Shown here: positions 29,418-39,311 of the stretch, piece by piece | How positions within the stretch are numbered: position 1 is the stretch's first letter | Layout of the letters: every line of letters begins with the position of its first letter | Made by a program: the position numbers and the translations under genes | NCBI GenBank assembly: GCA_036873755.1 | Contig: JAVTVY010025271.1 | Span: 1-64,000 of the forward strand | Direction: 5' to 3' | Origin: Hanleya hanleyi | Lineage: Eukaryota; Mollusca; Polyplacophora; Lepidopleurida; Hanleyidae | Length of the DNA: 64,000 nucleotides | Notes under the pieces: model-generated | What the model saw: only the letters and a program-made list of their open reading frames with translations | Told to the model about the DNA's origin: nothing | Databases searched by the model: none

Positions 29418-29894
29418 ATGGATACACAGCAGCTGATGAGCATACTCCAGCGAGACCCCAAGATCCCCTTTCGAGGTGTGTTTCCACGCAATGTGTTTCC
29501 CACCCACTCCACCACCCCCGCAGCCTACATCCTGAATACAGACACGAAGAGTCGACCCGGTGAACATTGGGTAGCGGTGTACGTGGACACCCAAGGCCAA
29601 GGCGACTACTTTGATTCCTACGGACTTGCACCCCTGCATGACGATTTGGTGAAATTCATGGACGTCTCTACGACCGAGTGGCGTTGGAATACGCAAAGAT
29701 TACAAGGCCCCTTGAGTAGTGTGTGCGGACAGTACTGTGTGTTTTATCTCACTCACCGGAGTAGAGGACATTCTATGCCTACCATTGTACATATGTTTGA
29801 TGATTATTGTCAAGCCGAAGACCGTGATGTCCTCGTCTATGACTGGACGGCCTCTCGTTTTAATGTGCATGCGCCATTTCTCTGGTTAACTTAA
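29418..29894 (+). CDS. Adenain-like maturation cysteine protease (158 aa)
   Basis: Cleaves virion precursor proteins. His50-Trp51, Asp66 (YFDSYG) and Cys107 in the CG-x2-C segment form the expected His/Asp/Cys arrangement. Length is typical of this small protease. The ATG used is one base after the capsid stop (TAAGATG). An upstream in-frame extension lies within the capsid gene and is rejected. Confidence 0.92.
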   Translation: MDTQQLMSILQRDPKIPFRGVFPRNVFPTHSTTPAAYILNTDTKSRPGEHWVAVYVDTQGQGDYFDSYGLAPLHDDLVKFMDVSTTEWRWNTQRLQGPLSSVCGQYCVFYLTHRSRGHSMPTIVHMFDDYCQAEDRDVLVYDWTASRFNVHAPFLWLT

Positions 29895-29969
29895 AAAATG
29901 TACTGCGCGTGCGCGCAGGCCACTATTATTATCACGTTATATTGTTATGACGTTGTTGTTCTGACGTTG

Positions 29970-29975
29970 AATAAA
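29970..29975 (+). terminator. Poly(A) signal of the capsid block
   Basis: AATAAA 76 bp after the protease stop, at the end of the rightward transcription block. Confidence 0.6.
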
Positions 29976-30122
29976 AGATGAAAAAAACACAAATGATGGG
30001 TTTTGACTTTTTTTTTTTAAGTCAACAAGCAAGGATTAGACTATACAAATAGAATACAGGGTACAAAATAGTAGGGGTATGTACACATAGAATAGTAGTG
30101 GTATATATACAAAAAAAAGTTC

Positions 30123-30206
30123 TGCCAGGAGTAGGATTCGAACCCACGACAGCAATTGCTGACCAGCACTTAGGACTGGCGCCTTAGACCACTCGGCCAT
30201 CCTGAC
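30123..30206 (-). tRNA. tRNA-Leu-like gene, predicted anticodon UAA
   Basis: Folds as a class II tRNA of 84 nt. It has a perfect 7-bp acceptor stem (one G-U), A73, A box tggccgagtgg, B box ggttcgaatcc, a variable arm and an anticodon stem CCAGT/GCTGG with loop CCTAAGT. An eight-T Pol III terminator on this strand starts within a few bases of the 3' end. The anticodon by position is UAA (Leu). Residue 33 is C rather than the nearly invariant U, so decoding ability is doubtful. It lies 47 bp beyond the polymerase stop and is oriented with it. A captured host tRNA is the simplest origin. Confidence 0.8.
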
Positions 30207-30252
30207 TTTTACAGTTTTATAACTCGTGTATCAACAGTTAGTGTTCGACATT

Positions 30253-33200
30253 TTACAAGTCCAAGTAAGTGGTGCTCACACCGTCGGCCAATACTTTTCG
30301 TTTGGGATAAAAGAAAGTAAAGGCGTCTCGTTGCTGAATATAGGTGCGCATCTGGTGGTCGACGACCCGGAATCCTCGGTTAGTGCCACTCGCACTGGCC
30401 TGGCTTTGCAACACGCCCAGGTAGAGATCTTTGTCGATGGCAGGGTCACGTCGGTTGACGCGTTTACAACTAAACTTATTTTCCGCTCCTTCATCTCCTC
30501 CGTAACAGTAGTAGGTCTTGGAGGAGAGCGCAATCATAGCATCTCCGCTCCACTCCAGCTTGAACAGGCCGGGTGTCCGCTTGTCGTAGGTGTAGTGCTC
30601 ACGTCGAGGTAGCCACAGGTCGCGATCCGCTTCATACTGATCCCTTAGCTCGGGTTTCACCAGGGACTCCCAATCGGCGTTGGAGACGGCCATGTAGGCC
30701 GAATCTGTATCCATTTCCATCAACTGCCAGTCTGAGGGGTTAAAATACACACCCATGAAGTCATATATGAATTCCAGCATCCTCAGCTTGGCCACCTGGT
30801 AGACCATACATCCAATCTGCAGGGGTAAGTTGTACCGGATAGTCTTCTTGGCTGAAGTGACTTCATAAGTGTCGTCATCGATGACCTCCACGGACCGAAA
30901 CAGAGGAGAATTGACTTTTTTGCGGGCTTGGGTAGTACTACAAATGTTCACGTTGACGTGCTTATCCTGGTTCGTAACCGTTTTTCCATAATAACCATTC
31001 CCAGTGAGTTTCCAACATTCAGCCATGATGACCTGACTCGGGTCTTGATCACCTTGACGACGGGCCTTCGTCACGAGGTCGGCATTCTCCGCAAAACAAG
31101 CCTCGGGTACGTACTGGATTACCTGATAGATTTGAGTAATTTCCAAACCGTGGTTCATGTACCACTGCAGTAAGGGGGTGCCCAGCAAGATTTTCTCACC
31201 CCACATACTCCCAATCAACATACGGCGTGGTTGCTGAAGTACTTCATGCTGCTCTGCGTAGGTCCTCATGGTGTCTCCAATATCACCCCGACCCACCAGC
31301 GTGTTCTTGAAGATGGGAGGGCACTGGGCGAAGAGGGGCTTGAGAGTGTCGGGAACATGCAAATCACATTCCACAAAGCCGTAGAGCTGTCCCGAACGAA
31401 TGGCGTCCAACATCTGGGGCAGACTGAGCAATCGCCGACGACTCAAGGGGTACTCACGCTCTTTTAGGAACCGTCGTAAATGGGGCAGGGCCTGGCACAT
31501 CGTGTTAAATTCACACTCCCACATCTCAATGAGATGGTATCCTCGCTCTTTCACGTAATCTCCGTTGGCCACTACTTCGTCGCGTAATTCTTCCGCCGTT
31601 TTTCCACGTCGCTCATTGAAGCGTCCAGCGCTGAAATGGCATTCGTGGCCGTGCCAGTAACACCCATAAAACTGGAATACGGTGGGTTTATTGTGGAGTA
31701 TAGCAAACCCATCGACGGGGAGTCGGCGATCTCCTATACGCTTCTCTGTGGCGTTGGTCTGGTGACGAATATAAATTCCCCGTCGATAGGCTTCCCAGTC
31801 CAACCACTGGTCGGCGAGATGTTTGTACGGTGACCGTTGCGGTGTAAAATGCCGACCTTCTGCCAACCAACGCGTATAATGACCACTGGGCATGGGTTGA
31901 GCGAGGGACCACAGGTACAAGGCATTCGCGTCAAAGCCAATGATTTTGGCACAGGGTTTGCCACTGGGCAGTGTCGTGACATCCTTCTCGTGGTAGCGGT
32001 GAAAAATAAGGCTAGGGCCGCCCACAATGTTCTGTTTTAGACAATCATGCATGTCTGCATCTTTCTGTTGTACCAACGAGAAGTAGGTGGAACACTCTTG
32101 AAACAAATGGCGAAGGGCTAGACCGGGTAAACTCAAGCACTCTTTAAAGATATCCACGTGCATTTGGCGACGAAAGAGTTGCACCATTTTCTCGGCCGCT
32201 TCCAGGAAAGGAACCACATCTAGGTTGTTATACCACACCAGGAAATCTCGTAACGTCTGCATATGTTCATCGTTCCATACCTGCTGGAGTTCGATGTAAG
32301 TGGCCTCTGACAGAGCTTCCCCTTTCAGGTCATTGTAAAACGCTTCCCGGGGTGGCAACTGGGTGTCTTCTAAGCGGTCCAGGCTCGTCATATAAGTGTA
32401 AGGGAAGTAACCTTTCGTCTGGGTACAGTTATAGGCCTTGACCCACGCATCATAACTACAATTGGGTGCCAGGTAATTTCGCACATCGAGGAAATGCAGT
32501 GACGTGGTAGTGAGGGCCATATGGTTGTTGATCTTCTTGATCACCGACTTGACGGTATTCGCCTGGGCCAAGTAAGGGTAGAGAAACTCCTTGACCATGT
32601 TGAGGTCGTAACGGCCAGAATTAAACCCGAGCACCGGTAACTGAGTCAGGTACTGCACGAACCGGGCTTTTAATTTCTCCGCATACGGTTTAGGTAACGG
32701 CACATCCTGCGCCTGCAGAGGCTGCGACTGCAGGGACTCGGACTCGGACTCGGACTCTTCATCGTCGCTGAACGCTACACCGGGTACAGGAATGCGGTCG
32801 TCCAGCTGGGCCAGTACGTCCTCGAACTTGGCCACCAACAATTCCGTACTGGCCGCACTGACTTGCTCTAAATACTCCATCATCCGGGTGATCAACTCAT
32901 GGGAATCTCCCGTGGACACGAAACACACTGGAGCAGCGTCATAGCCGGGTACGTTGCTGGAAATACTGACACTCAAAGGAATATGGCGCTGCGTCCACTG
33001 TGTTTTAGCCGAAAACAGGTCCATGGGCTCCAAAATTGCTTCAAAGTCATAGCACGCCCGGTAGGGAAAATAACGGTCCTCTTCCGGTATCATCACACCC
33101 TCATCGGCCAGTTCCTCGAAAATAGTAGGTGCATTATGATACACACCACCCGGATAGACTCGCTTGACACTGTTGTCACAGATTTTCTCGTGGCGATGTA

Positions 33201-33294
33201 AGTGGTAGGAGCGATGAAACACCCGATGGCATTGACCACAACTGAAAGACTGCGCGTACTGGCTCATATTGGAGATGAGCGAAAAAAACTCCAC
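30253..33294 (-). CDS. Protein-primed DNA polymerase B, main ORF (exonuclease and polymerase domains)
   Basis: Replicates the element. Visible in order: a Cys/His finger-like segment near the start (CGQC...HLHRHEKIC); exonuclease motifs DFEA (83), NSGRYDLN (225-232) and Y355...D359; polymerase motif A DANALYL (455-461); motif B K762...NGYYG; motif C DTDS (862-865). All catalytic residues are present. The reading frame begins at a GTG with no proper ATG upstream. The N-terminal domain continues in another frame in the ORF at 33176-34159, so the gene is split at about 33,288. A Ser/Asp/Glu run (177-188) is an acidic linker. Confidence 0.92.
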   Translation of the reverse strand: MEFFSLISNMSQYAQSFSCGQCHRVFHRSYHLHRHEKICDNSVKRVYPGGVYHNAPTIFEELADEGVMIPEEDRYFPYRACYDFEAILEPMDLFSAKTQWTQRHIPLSVSISSNVPGYDAAPVCFVSTGDSHELITRMMEYLEQVSAASTELLVAKFEDVLAQLDDRIPVPGVAFSDDEESESESESLQSQPLQAQDVPLPKPYAEKLKARFVQYLTQLPVLGFNSGRYDLNMVKEFLYPYLAQANTVKSVIKKINNHMALTTTSLHFLDVRNYLAPNCSYDAWVKAYNCTQTKGYFPYTYMTSLDRLEDTQLPPREAFYNDLKGEALSEATYIELQQVWNDEHMQTLRDFLVWYNNLDVVPFLEAAEKMVQLFRRQMHVDIFKECLSLPGLALRHLFQECSTYFSLVQQKDADMHDCLKQNIVGGPSLIFHRYHEKDVTTLPSGKPCAKIIGFDANALYLWSLAQPMPSGHYTRWLAEGRHFTPQRSPYKHLADQWLDWEAYRRGIYIRHQTNATEKRIGDRRLPVDGFAILHNKPTVFQFYGCYWHGHECHFSAGRFNERRGKTAEELRDEVVANGDYVKERGYHLIEMWECEFNTMCQALPHLRRFLKEREYPLSRRRLLSLPQMLDAIRSGQLYGFVECDLHVPDTLKPLFAQCPPIFKNTLVGRGDIGDTMRTYAEQHEVLQQPRRMLIGSMWGEKILLGTPLLQWYMNHGLEITQIYQVIQYVPEACFAENADLVTKARRQGDQDPSQVIMAECWKLTGNGYYGKTVTNQDKHVNVNICSTTQARKKVNSPLFRSVEVIDDDTYEVTSAKKTIRYNLPLQIGCMVYQVAKLRMLEFIYDFMGVYFNPSDWQLMEMDTDSAYMAVSNADWESLVKPELRDQYEADRDLWLPRREHYTYDKRTPGLFKLEWSGDAMIALSSKTYYCYGGDEGAENKFSCKRVNRRDPAIDKDLYLGVLQSQASASGTNRGFRVVDHQMRTYIQQRDAFTFFYPKRKVLADGVSTTYLDL

Positions 33295-34159
33295 CGTAGT
33301 CGTAGACGTTCACCTTCATCGTAGCAGCATACCGTTCTGTTGATCGCCGAACCAATTCAGCCACAAATGTACCGTCGTCCTCGCATCGTAATCGATAGAC
33401 AAAGATATTAATGTCAAATAGTGTTTCCACGTCATCCAAATTCTTAAAAGGTACTCCACGGAAGTGGCGCTTATCCATGTCTTGCTGCTCTAAATACTGT
33501 TCCCAATAGCCATCGGCCACTGTGTCACACGACTTGGGGTCACACTCGTCCACATGCACGGCCAAACAACGAAACAGACATTTCCGGTCTTTGTAGGGCC
33601 CATGCTGCCCTGCTGTTAATGCATACAGGCCGCGTCGATGAAGCAACCACGGAGGAAGTAGTACAGGAGCACCGATAGGATGATCTCTCATTTTCGTGAC
33701 GAAAAATGTGACGTTGGTCACCATTTCCACCAACCATTCAGTATTGGGGCGTTGCAACCGAGCCCACTCCAACGGGTCTAATGTAGTGAGTTGCTCGACC
33801 ACCGGCTCCATAGAAATGGCATCCGTGATGGTGAATGGCTGGTCAAACACATACGAATTATTACTGGGATAGAAATATCGTAGTTGGTCCGTCTTTTTGT
33901 GCCGTAAGATGTACCCAAATGTCACATTCAACTTGAAGGCTGTCACCTGATCTGTAAAAATGTTCTCGGCGTAAGTAGGAAGATACGTGAGGTCCTCCAA
34001 CCGAAAATTATACAAGTCCAATAGACGACGGTCACGGTGGAAACAATGGCGTATGGTACCCCAGTGACGTTGATAAATGACCTTGACACGCTCATCTTCA
34101 GGCAAGACTTCAACCGGAGGTACTGCTGGATCAAAGGGAAAATCTTCTCCACGTCTCAT
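33176..34159 (-). CDS. N-terminal part of the Polinton DNA polymerase B
   Basis: Starts at ATG 34159 (MRRGEDFPFDP), just inside the right TIR promoter. It contains the upstream polymerase region typical of Polintons ('KCLFRCLAVHVDEC', 'LFDINIFVYRL', 'VNVYDYGG'). The family continues directly into the exonuclease part, but here the frame changes at a run of seven A (33282-33288, T on the coding strand). The last 30 or so codons of this ORF after the run are out of frame. The cause is either a one-base indel that disables the gene, a homopolymer sequencing error, or, less likely, a programmed frameshift. Confidence 0.85.
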   Translation of the reverse strand: MRRGEDFPFDPAVPPVEVLPEDERVKVIYQRHWGTIRHCFHRDRRLLDLYNFRLEDLTYLPTYAENIFTDQVTAFKLNVTFGYILRHKKTDQLRYFYPSNNSYVFDQPFTITDAISMEPVVEQLTTLDPLEWARLQRPNTEWLVEMVTNVTFFVTKMRDHPIGAPVLLPPWLLHRRGLYALTAGQHGPYKDRKCLFRCLAVHVDECDPKSCDTVADGYWEQYLEQQDMDKRHFRGVPFKNLDDVETLFDINIFVYRLRCEDDGTFVAELVRRSTERYAATMKVNVYDYGGVFFAHLQYEPVRAVFQLWSMPSGVSSLLPLTSPRENL

Positions 34160-34258
34160 GCTTTTCGTCTCATACAAGCGGATAGGCAAGCAGGCAGGCA
34201 GGCTGGTCAGGTCAGGTAAGTCAGAGTGAAATACACCCTACCCTAAAAATCGCCACTC

Positions 34259-34266
34259 CTTTTATA
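34259..34266 (-). promoter_or_regulatory. TATA box of the DNA polymerase gene
   Basis: tataaaag on the - strand, exactly mirrored from the left TIR, about 100 bp before the polymerase ATG. Confidence 0.75.
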
Positions 34267-34299
34267 CGTTTTTCTACTCACCTCCCACCACACGACACA

Positions 34300-34989
34300 A
34301 AAAACGACCGCCATCTTGCACCCACACCATCTTGGTAACACCTCCTACCATACACGACACAAAAACTGGCCGCCATCTTGGACCCACACCATCTTGGTCA
34401 CACCTCCTACCACACACGACACAAAAACTGGCCGCCATCTTGGACCCACACCATCTTGGTGCCACCTACCACACACGACACAAAAACTGGCCGCCATCTT
34501 GGACCCACACCATCTTGGTCACACCTCCTACCACACACGACACAAAAACTGGCCGCCATCTTGCACCCACACCATCTTGGTCACACCTCCTACCACACAC
34601 GACACAAAAACTGGCCGCCATCTTGGACCCACACCATCTTCGTCACACACCACACACGACACAAAAACTGGCCGCCATCTTGAACCCACACCATCTTGGT
34701 CACACCTCCTACCACACACGACACAAAAACTGGCCGCCATCTTGGACCCACACCATCTTGGTCACACCTCCTACCACACACGACACAAAAACTGGCCGCC
34801 ATCTTGGACCCACACCATCTTGTACCCACCTCCTACCACACACGACACAAAAACTGGCCGCCATCTTGGACCCACACCACACACGACACAAAAACTGGCC
34901 GCCATCTTGGTCCCACCTCCCACCACACATCACTCACGCATGCGCACACGCCCCATTGTGACGTCACACCAAGTTCTGCGCATGCGCAG
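34300..34989. promoter_or_regulatory. YY1-like array, CRE and NRF1-like sites of the right TIR
   Basis: About eleven gccgccatctt sites at about 60-bp spacing, alternating with 'caccatcttgg'. Then come an NRF1-like site (34938-34948), CRE (34959-34966) and the palindrome ctgcgcatgcgcag (34976-34989). Copy-number change between the TIRs shows ongoing unequal exchange. Confidence 0.65.
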
Positions 34990-35028
34990 TGAGGCGCTAT
35001 TTACTCTACTTGCCCTATGTATACTACT

Positions 35029-35034
35029 CACGAA
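35029..35034. repeat. Target-site duplication, right copy (cacgaa)
   Basis: Identical to 13520-13525. Confidence 0.9.
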
Positions 35035-35660
35035 TTCCGCGCAGTTGAAATTTATACCAAGTTCACATTCAGACAGATGAAATTCATACACGCAAACCTT
35101 TTGAAAATACATATCAGACTTAGTTCAATCTAAGAGAATCTGCGTAGAGTGAAGCTGCCATAGATTTTCACGCAGATCAACTTCATGCCAAATTTGTTTA
35201 CGGGCTCTATTTCCGCGCAGTCAAAATTTATACTCAATTTACGTTCGGACAGATACAATTCATACACATCAGACTTGGTTCGAGCGAAGCGCATCTAGCT
35301 GAGTGGAGTGAAACACGATTACCGCGCAGTTAAAATTGATATCTGCCGATATATACTAACGGACAGTTGAAATTCCACACATAAGACTCAGTTGAAGAAA
35401 GCATATAAAATGATTCCAAGTGAAATGATAACAAATTAGGTAGGATAAGGTGCTCTAATATTAACGATTCCATTCCAGCGAATTTCCGGGCAGTGAAACA
35501 TAATTTCTGCGCATTTGAATTTCGTTCTGTCTCGTTTCAAGCGACATATAGTCTACAGATTCGCCTCTTACGGATTTTGTTGTCTGTTTTATTAATATCA
35601 ATATTCTCCTCGTCAGCAAATAAAGAAAATGAATTTAAGCTCCGCGCATTTCTGCGCAGT
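35035..35660. repeat. Diverged satellite flanking the Polinton
   Basis: Three or four diverged units marked by 'ccgcgcagttgaaattta', 'cggacag(a)t' and 'acacat(c)agac', related to 13,375-13,519. This is the pre-insertion repeat. Confidence 0.6.
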
Positions 35661-35971
35661 TTTTAGTACGACCGTCGCGTGATCATGGTATGACAGGAAG
35701 CAATAATTTGGGAAGTGGGTCGGAACTGACACTGGATCGGAACTGGCTACGTCACTGTACACTTTCTAAACGTTATAAAAGTTTAAAACAGGGATTTATG
35801 ACGAGAACGGCCCTTCATAATGGACATCACAATAGTAATTCCAGTTCTCTCTTGAAACCAAGGCCTCTTCAGGCGCGGCGGAGCGACTTGAATATTGGGG
35901 GCAGACGGTGGGAGGGACTGTCCCCCTCAAGGGCGGATCCAGCAAAAATTCATAGGGGGGGGATCGACTAT

Positions 35972-36800
35972 CACAGCCCAACAGGTGAGGGTCCAGGGGC
36001 CGCCCAGGGGGTCCTAGATCGCCGGAGATGTGTTCTGAGCATTTTCCCGGAAATAAAACTGATCATAATGTATGCAGATTTATGGTTCTATTTTCAAGAT
36101 TTTTCCGCAATTATAAGCACGCATCGATATTGAAAAAATCGCACATCATGCCTGCATCCATTTGACTTTCTAGTTATATTTAAAACATATAAAACGATGG
36201 CATTTAGTTCATGGAAGGGAAACCAATATGCCCACCGATACGGTTCATTCACAAAAAGATAAAACAAGGAAATCCTCACAGCCCAACAGACGAGGGTCCA
36301 GGGGCCGCCTAGGCCCCGGAAGCTCCGAAGTCCTAGATCTCCAGGGATGTGTTCTAAGCGTTTTCCAGGAAATGAATTCGAACATAATGTATGCAGATTC
36401 ATGGTTCTATTTTCACGTTTGTTTCGCATTTATAAGCACGCATCGATATTGTAAAAATCATACTTCATGCCTGAATTCATTTGACTTCCTAAGTTATATT
36501 TAACAGATAAAAAATCGACGACCTTTACATCATGGAACATTAGAACCAATATGATACCGAATCTACACAAAGCTAAAATAAGCGATCCTCACAGCCCCAT
36601 AGGCGAGGGTCCAGGGGCTGCCTAGGCCCCGGAAGCTCCGGAGTCCCAGGTTGCGGGAGATACCATTTACACAATGTAGGTAGATTTATTGTTCTATTTT
36701 CACATTTGTTTCGCATAAAAACGCATCAATATTGAAGAATATGCCTGACTCCATTTGACTTCCTGGTTTAACACAAACAAAACAGGCCTCGCGGCGATAA
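35972..36800. repeat. Three-copy tandem repeat, period about 310 bp
   Basis: Units start at 35972, 36277 and 36590 with 'cacagcccaac...gagggtccaggggc'. They share 'aatgtatgcaga', 'gcacgcatcgatattg' and 'catttgacttcc'. The third is shorter and more diverged. ORFs across them are chance. Confidence 0.75.
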
Positions 36801-36989
36801 CAGGTGCCTATCTGATTTTAGAAACATATTGAAACTCCAAATAGTACACTCACAAACTACATGAATAGATGATGGTCTATTTAATACACATACTCTAATT
36901 ACATAATCCACATTCATGTAATTCGAATTCACATATCATTTCAAGACATTATTTCTACGTGGAATCCCAGGGTTCGCTGATCCCTCCAA

Positions 36990-38030
36990 AAAAAAAATAT
37001 TAGGTTTCATGGGGGGGGGGGGCATCCGGAGATCCGCCCATACCCCTCCCTTAGAGGGGGGCCGGCATATTTTGGCATTTTAGACTTGATTTAACGCACT
37101 TTGGCGCTTCTGAAAACCTTGAAATGGATAGCATATCTCGCAATAAAACCGACTCATAAGCGCTAAAAAAAAAATCAGTGAAATTTCCCTCGCGTTGCTT
37201 CGAAAATAATATTCGCCGATGATATCTAACTACCCCCACCCCCACCCAAGTGAAAAATTACACTGTGAACACAACTTTAGACCATTGTAAATATTCAACG
37301 AATAAGGATATAGTGTTCCGGCATACTGGTATACACACAAGGAAGTCATCTTCACACAATTATTTATTTTTTTTTTCCTCAAGGCGTAGATACTTTTATG
37401 CCATCGATCATTCAGTAATTCAAGAATTATATGTATACAACACAAACTATTGATGGACATTGTGCTGTTCGTTGATTAGACAGAACCAACTTCGTGGAGA
37501 AGTTGAGACATAATGCATATTCCAGTGTTTCAAATGTAAACACAGTCAATACTTGGGGCTTCTGAAGATGTGATCGGGGGGGGGGGGACAGGGGTACTCC
37601 CCCGGAAAATTTTGGAATTTCGGACGGTTATCTACACGTATCTGACACATTTCAAGGCACGTCAGTTACAATTATTGGGGGGGCCAAAGTGTCATTGGCC
37701 CCCGCTCTTTTCATATTGGGGGGGGGGGGGGCCGTGGCCCCGCTGGAACCCCCCCCCGGTTCCGCCGCGCCTGCTCTTTTCTTGTCATGGAAATATGATC
37801 ACAGCGTGGAATGGAAGCCGAGACCAACAGATTACACCCTGAACATTTCAGCATCTTATTTTGGAGGGCAGCAAAAACACAACTGCACAACACGTCAACG
37901 ATCAACAAATAGTTCTACCCTAGTATTTACCTTGGTCCCGAGCGTAGTTGGTGCCAAGATATACATATCAACAGACATACAAGAAGCTGATTTGAGGATT
38001 TTACAAAGACTAATAAACTGACACAGCGTG
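36990..38030. other. Low-complexity host DNA with G/C homopolymers
   Basis: Several runs of 8-10 G or C (for example 37,011, 37,577, 37,718, 37,749). No gene or RNA was recognised. Confidence 0.5.
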
Positions 38031-38375
38031 CATGATTTCTGACGATTGTATGCCCGTCGAAAGGACGACACCGCCATTGACCCCTGCCCTTCCCGTCACT
38101 AACACTGCAGATTATAAGTCCAAACTACATTCAAAAACGTGCCCGAAAACACTCACCCTTGTACTAGATCTCTATTTGATTGCTCGTTTCGGAGCGTTAG
38201 AATCCTGCCATTTATATTACGGTTGACAATACACCCCACATCCTGCAGCCTCCTGATATCCATGGCGGAGGTGTCTAGAATATTTTCGTGCTCTTTTGAG
38301 GATAAGACAGTGTCAAAGTGCGTGTATCTGCTTTCTGTAACGATTGTTTTGATTGGTAGATTCGAAAATAGAATT

Positions 38376-38710
38376 ACCACGTGTGGAAAAGAGAATTACC
38401 ACGTGTGCAAAACTTAGTGAAATACCACGTGTGGAAATTATTTACCACGCGTCGTATTTCCAAATTCATTGATTGGGTGATAAATACGACGTGTGGTAAA
38501 TAATTTCCACACGTGGTATTCTCAGTTCTATCATTGGTGGACATTTTCCACACGTGGTAAATAATTTCCACGTGTGGTATTTCCAAGTAAGTAATTGGGC
38601 GAAATATCCACACGTGGTAATTACAAGTCAAACCATTGGCTGTATTTTCCACGCGTGGATAATAGAATTTCCACGCGTGGAAAATGCAATTACCACGTGT
38701 GGAAAACCAG
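38376..38710. repeat. Cluster of about 12 CACGTG/CACGCG palindromes
   Basis: Copies of a 10-12 bp near-palindrome (ccacgtgtgg, ccacacgtgg or ccacgcgtgg flanked by 'tta' or 'ttt') are spaced 15-50 bp apart, in both orientations, across 335 bp. Most contain an E-box core CACGTG or its CACGCG/ACGCGT relative. Spacer sequences are not repeated, so this is not a simple satellite. Confidence 0.75.
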
Positions 38711-39311
38711 AGGTTATGACACTGATGGCTTTCCATACCATTGAGCCAATCATGCAAACATATCCTTTCATTTCAACAGCAATGCTGGGACACACATACA
38801 GATGCACGTTGAGACCCAGCTCAATTTATATCTTTATTTGATCAAGCGAATTTCTACGTTCCCATTTCGAACTTTCCTTGATATATCTGGCCCCCTTCAA
38901 TGTTCAAAGAACTTATAGACACGAGCCGTCACTGACCTCGAAAACATTTGAAATTTGAAATGGGTCGCATACAAGCGTTATTAATTGGTTGACCTATCTA
39001 GTGGGCATCATATTAGAAGGAAGGACGCCGAAAATACAGGATGATGTCACTCTACTCTCAATCGACGTGCACGTTCTGCCTGGTTCGTCTCTCGTTCGTT
39101 ACTATCTACACCTCGGATTTTGAACACTGAAGGGGGTTACATAAATCAAGGCAGGATCGAAGTGGGAACGTTGATATTGGCTGGATAAAATGAAGATGAA
39201 TTTATATATGGATATAAATTACTAGTGCTATGACTATGTTACATTGTTAGCTTTGGGTACCGTACACAGTTTTATGCACTACTTGTACTTGTTTTCACAA
39301 ACTGTTACAGT

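Larger units (their letters stand above)
13526..35028. mobile_element. Complete Polinton/Maverick element, 21.5 kb
   Basis: The ends are inverted repeats starting with AG (agtagtatacatagg...), bounded by a perfect 6-bp target-site duplication. Inside are the full Polinton core: protein-primed DNA polymerase B, retroviral-type integrase with a chromodomain, FtsK/HerA-type packaging ATPase, adenain-like cysteine protease, double-jelly-roll major capsid and minor capsid proteins. Such elements are relatives of adintoviruses and can move as self-synthesising transposons or virions (established knowledge). Most genes are open. The polymerase has one frame break, so autonomy of this copy is uncertain. 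Cargo includes CARD, RING and PC4-like proteins and a tRNA-like gene. Confidence 0.97.
34185..35028 (-). repeat. Right terminal inverted repeat (844 bp)
   Basis: Reverse complement of the left TIR (13526-14174), with about eleven monomers instead of eight. It contains the TATA box at 34259-34266, the YY1-like array at 34,300-34,915 and the CRE/NRF1-like set at 34938-34989. Confidence 0.95.

Noticed and set aside
30253..33294. The 1013-codon polymerase ORF as a complete gene starting at GTG
   Set aside because: A GTG start is unlikely in an animal element, and the preceding polymerase domain is present in the overlapping upstream ORF. It is treated as a split gene.
34274..35112. Long ORFs across the right TIR array (up to 254 codons)
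   Set aside because: Same artefact of the repeated monomer as in the left TIR.
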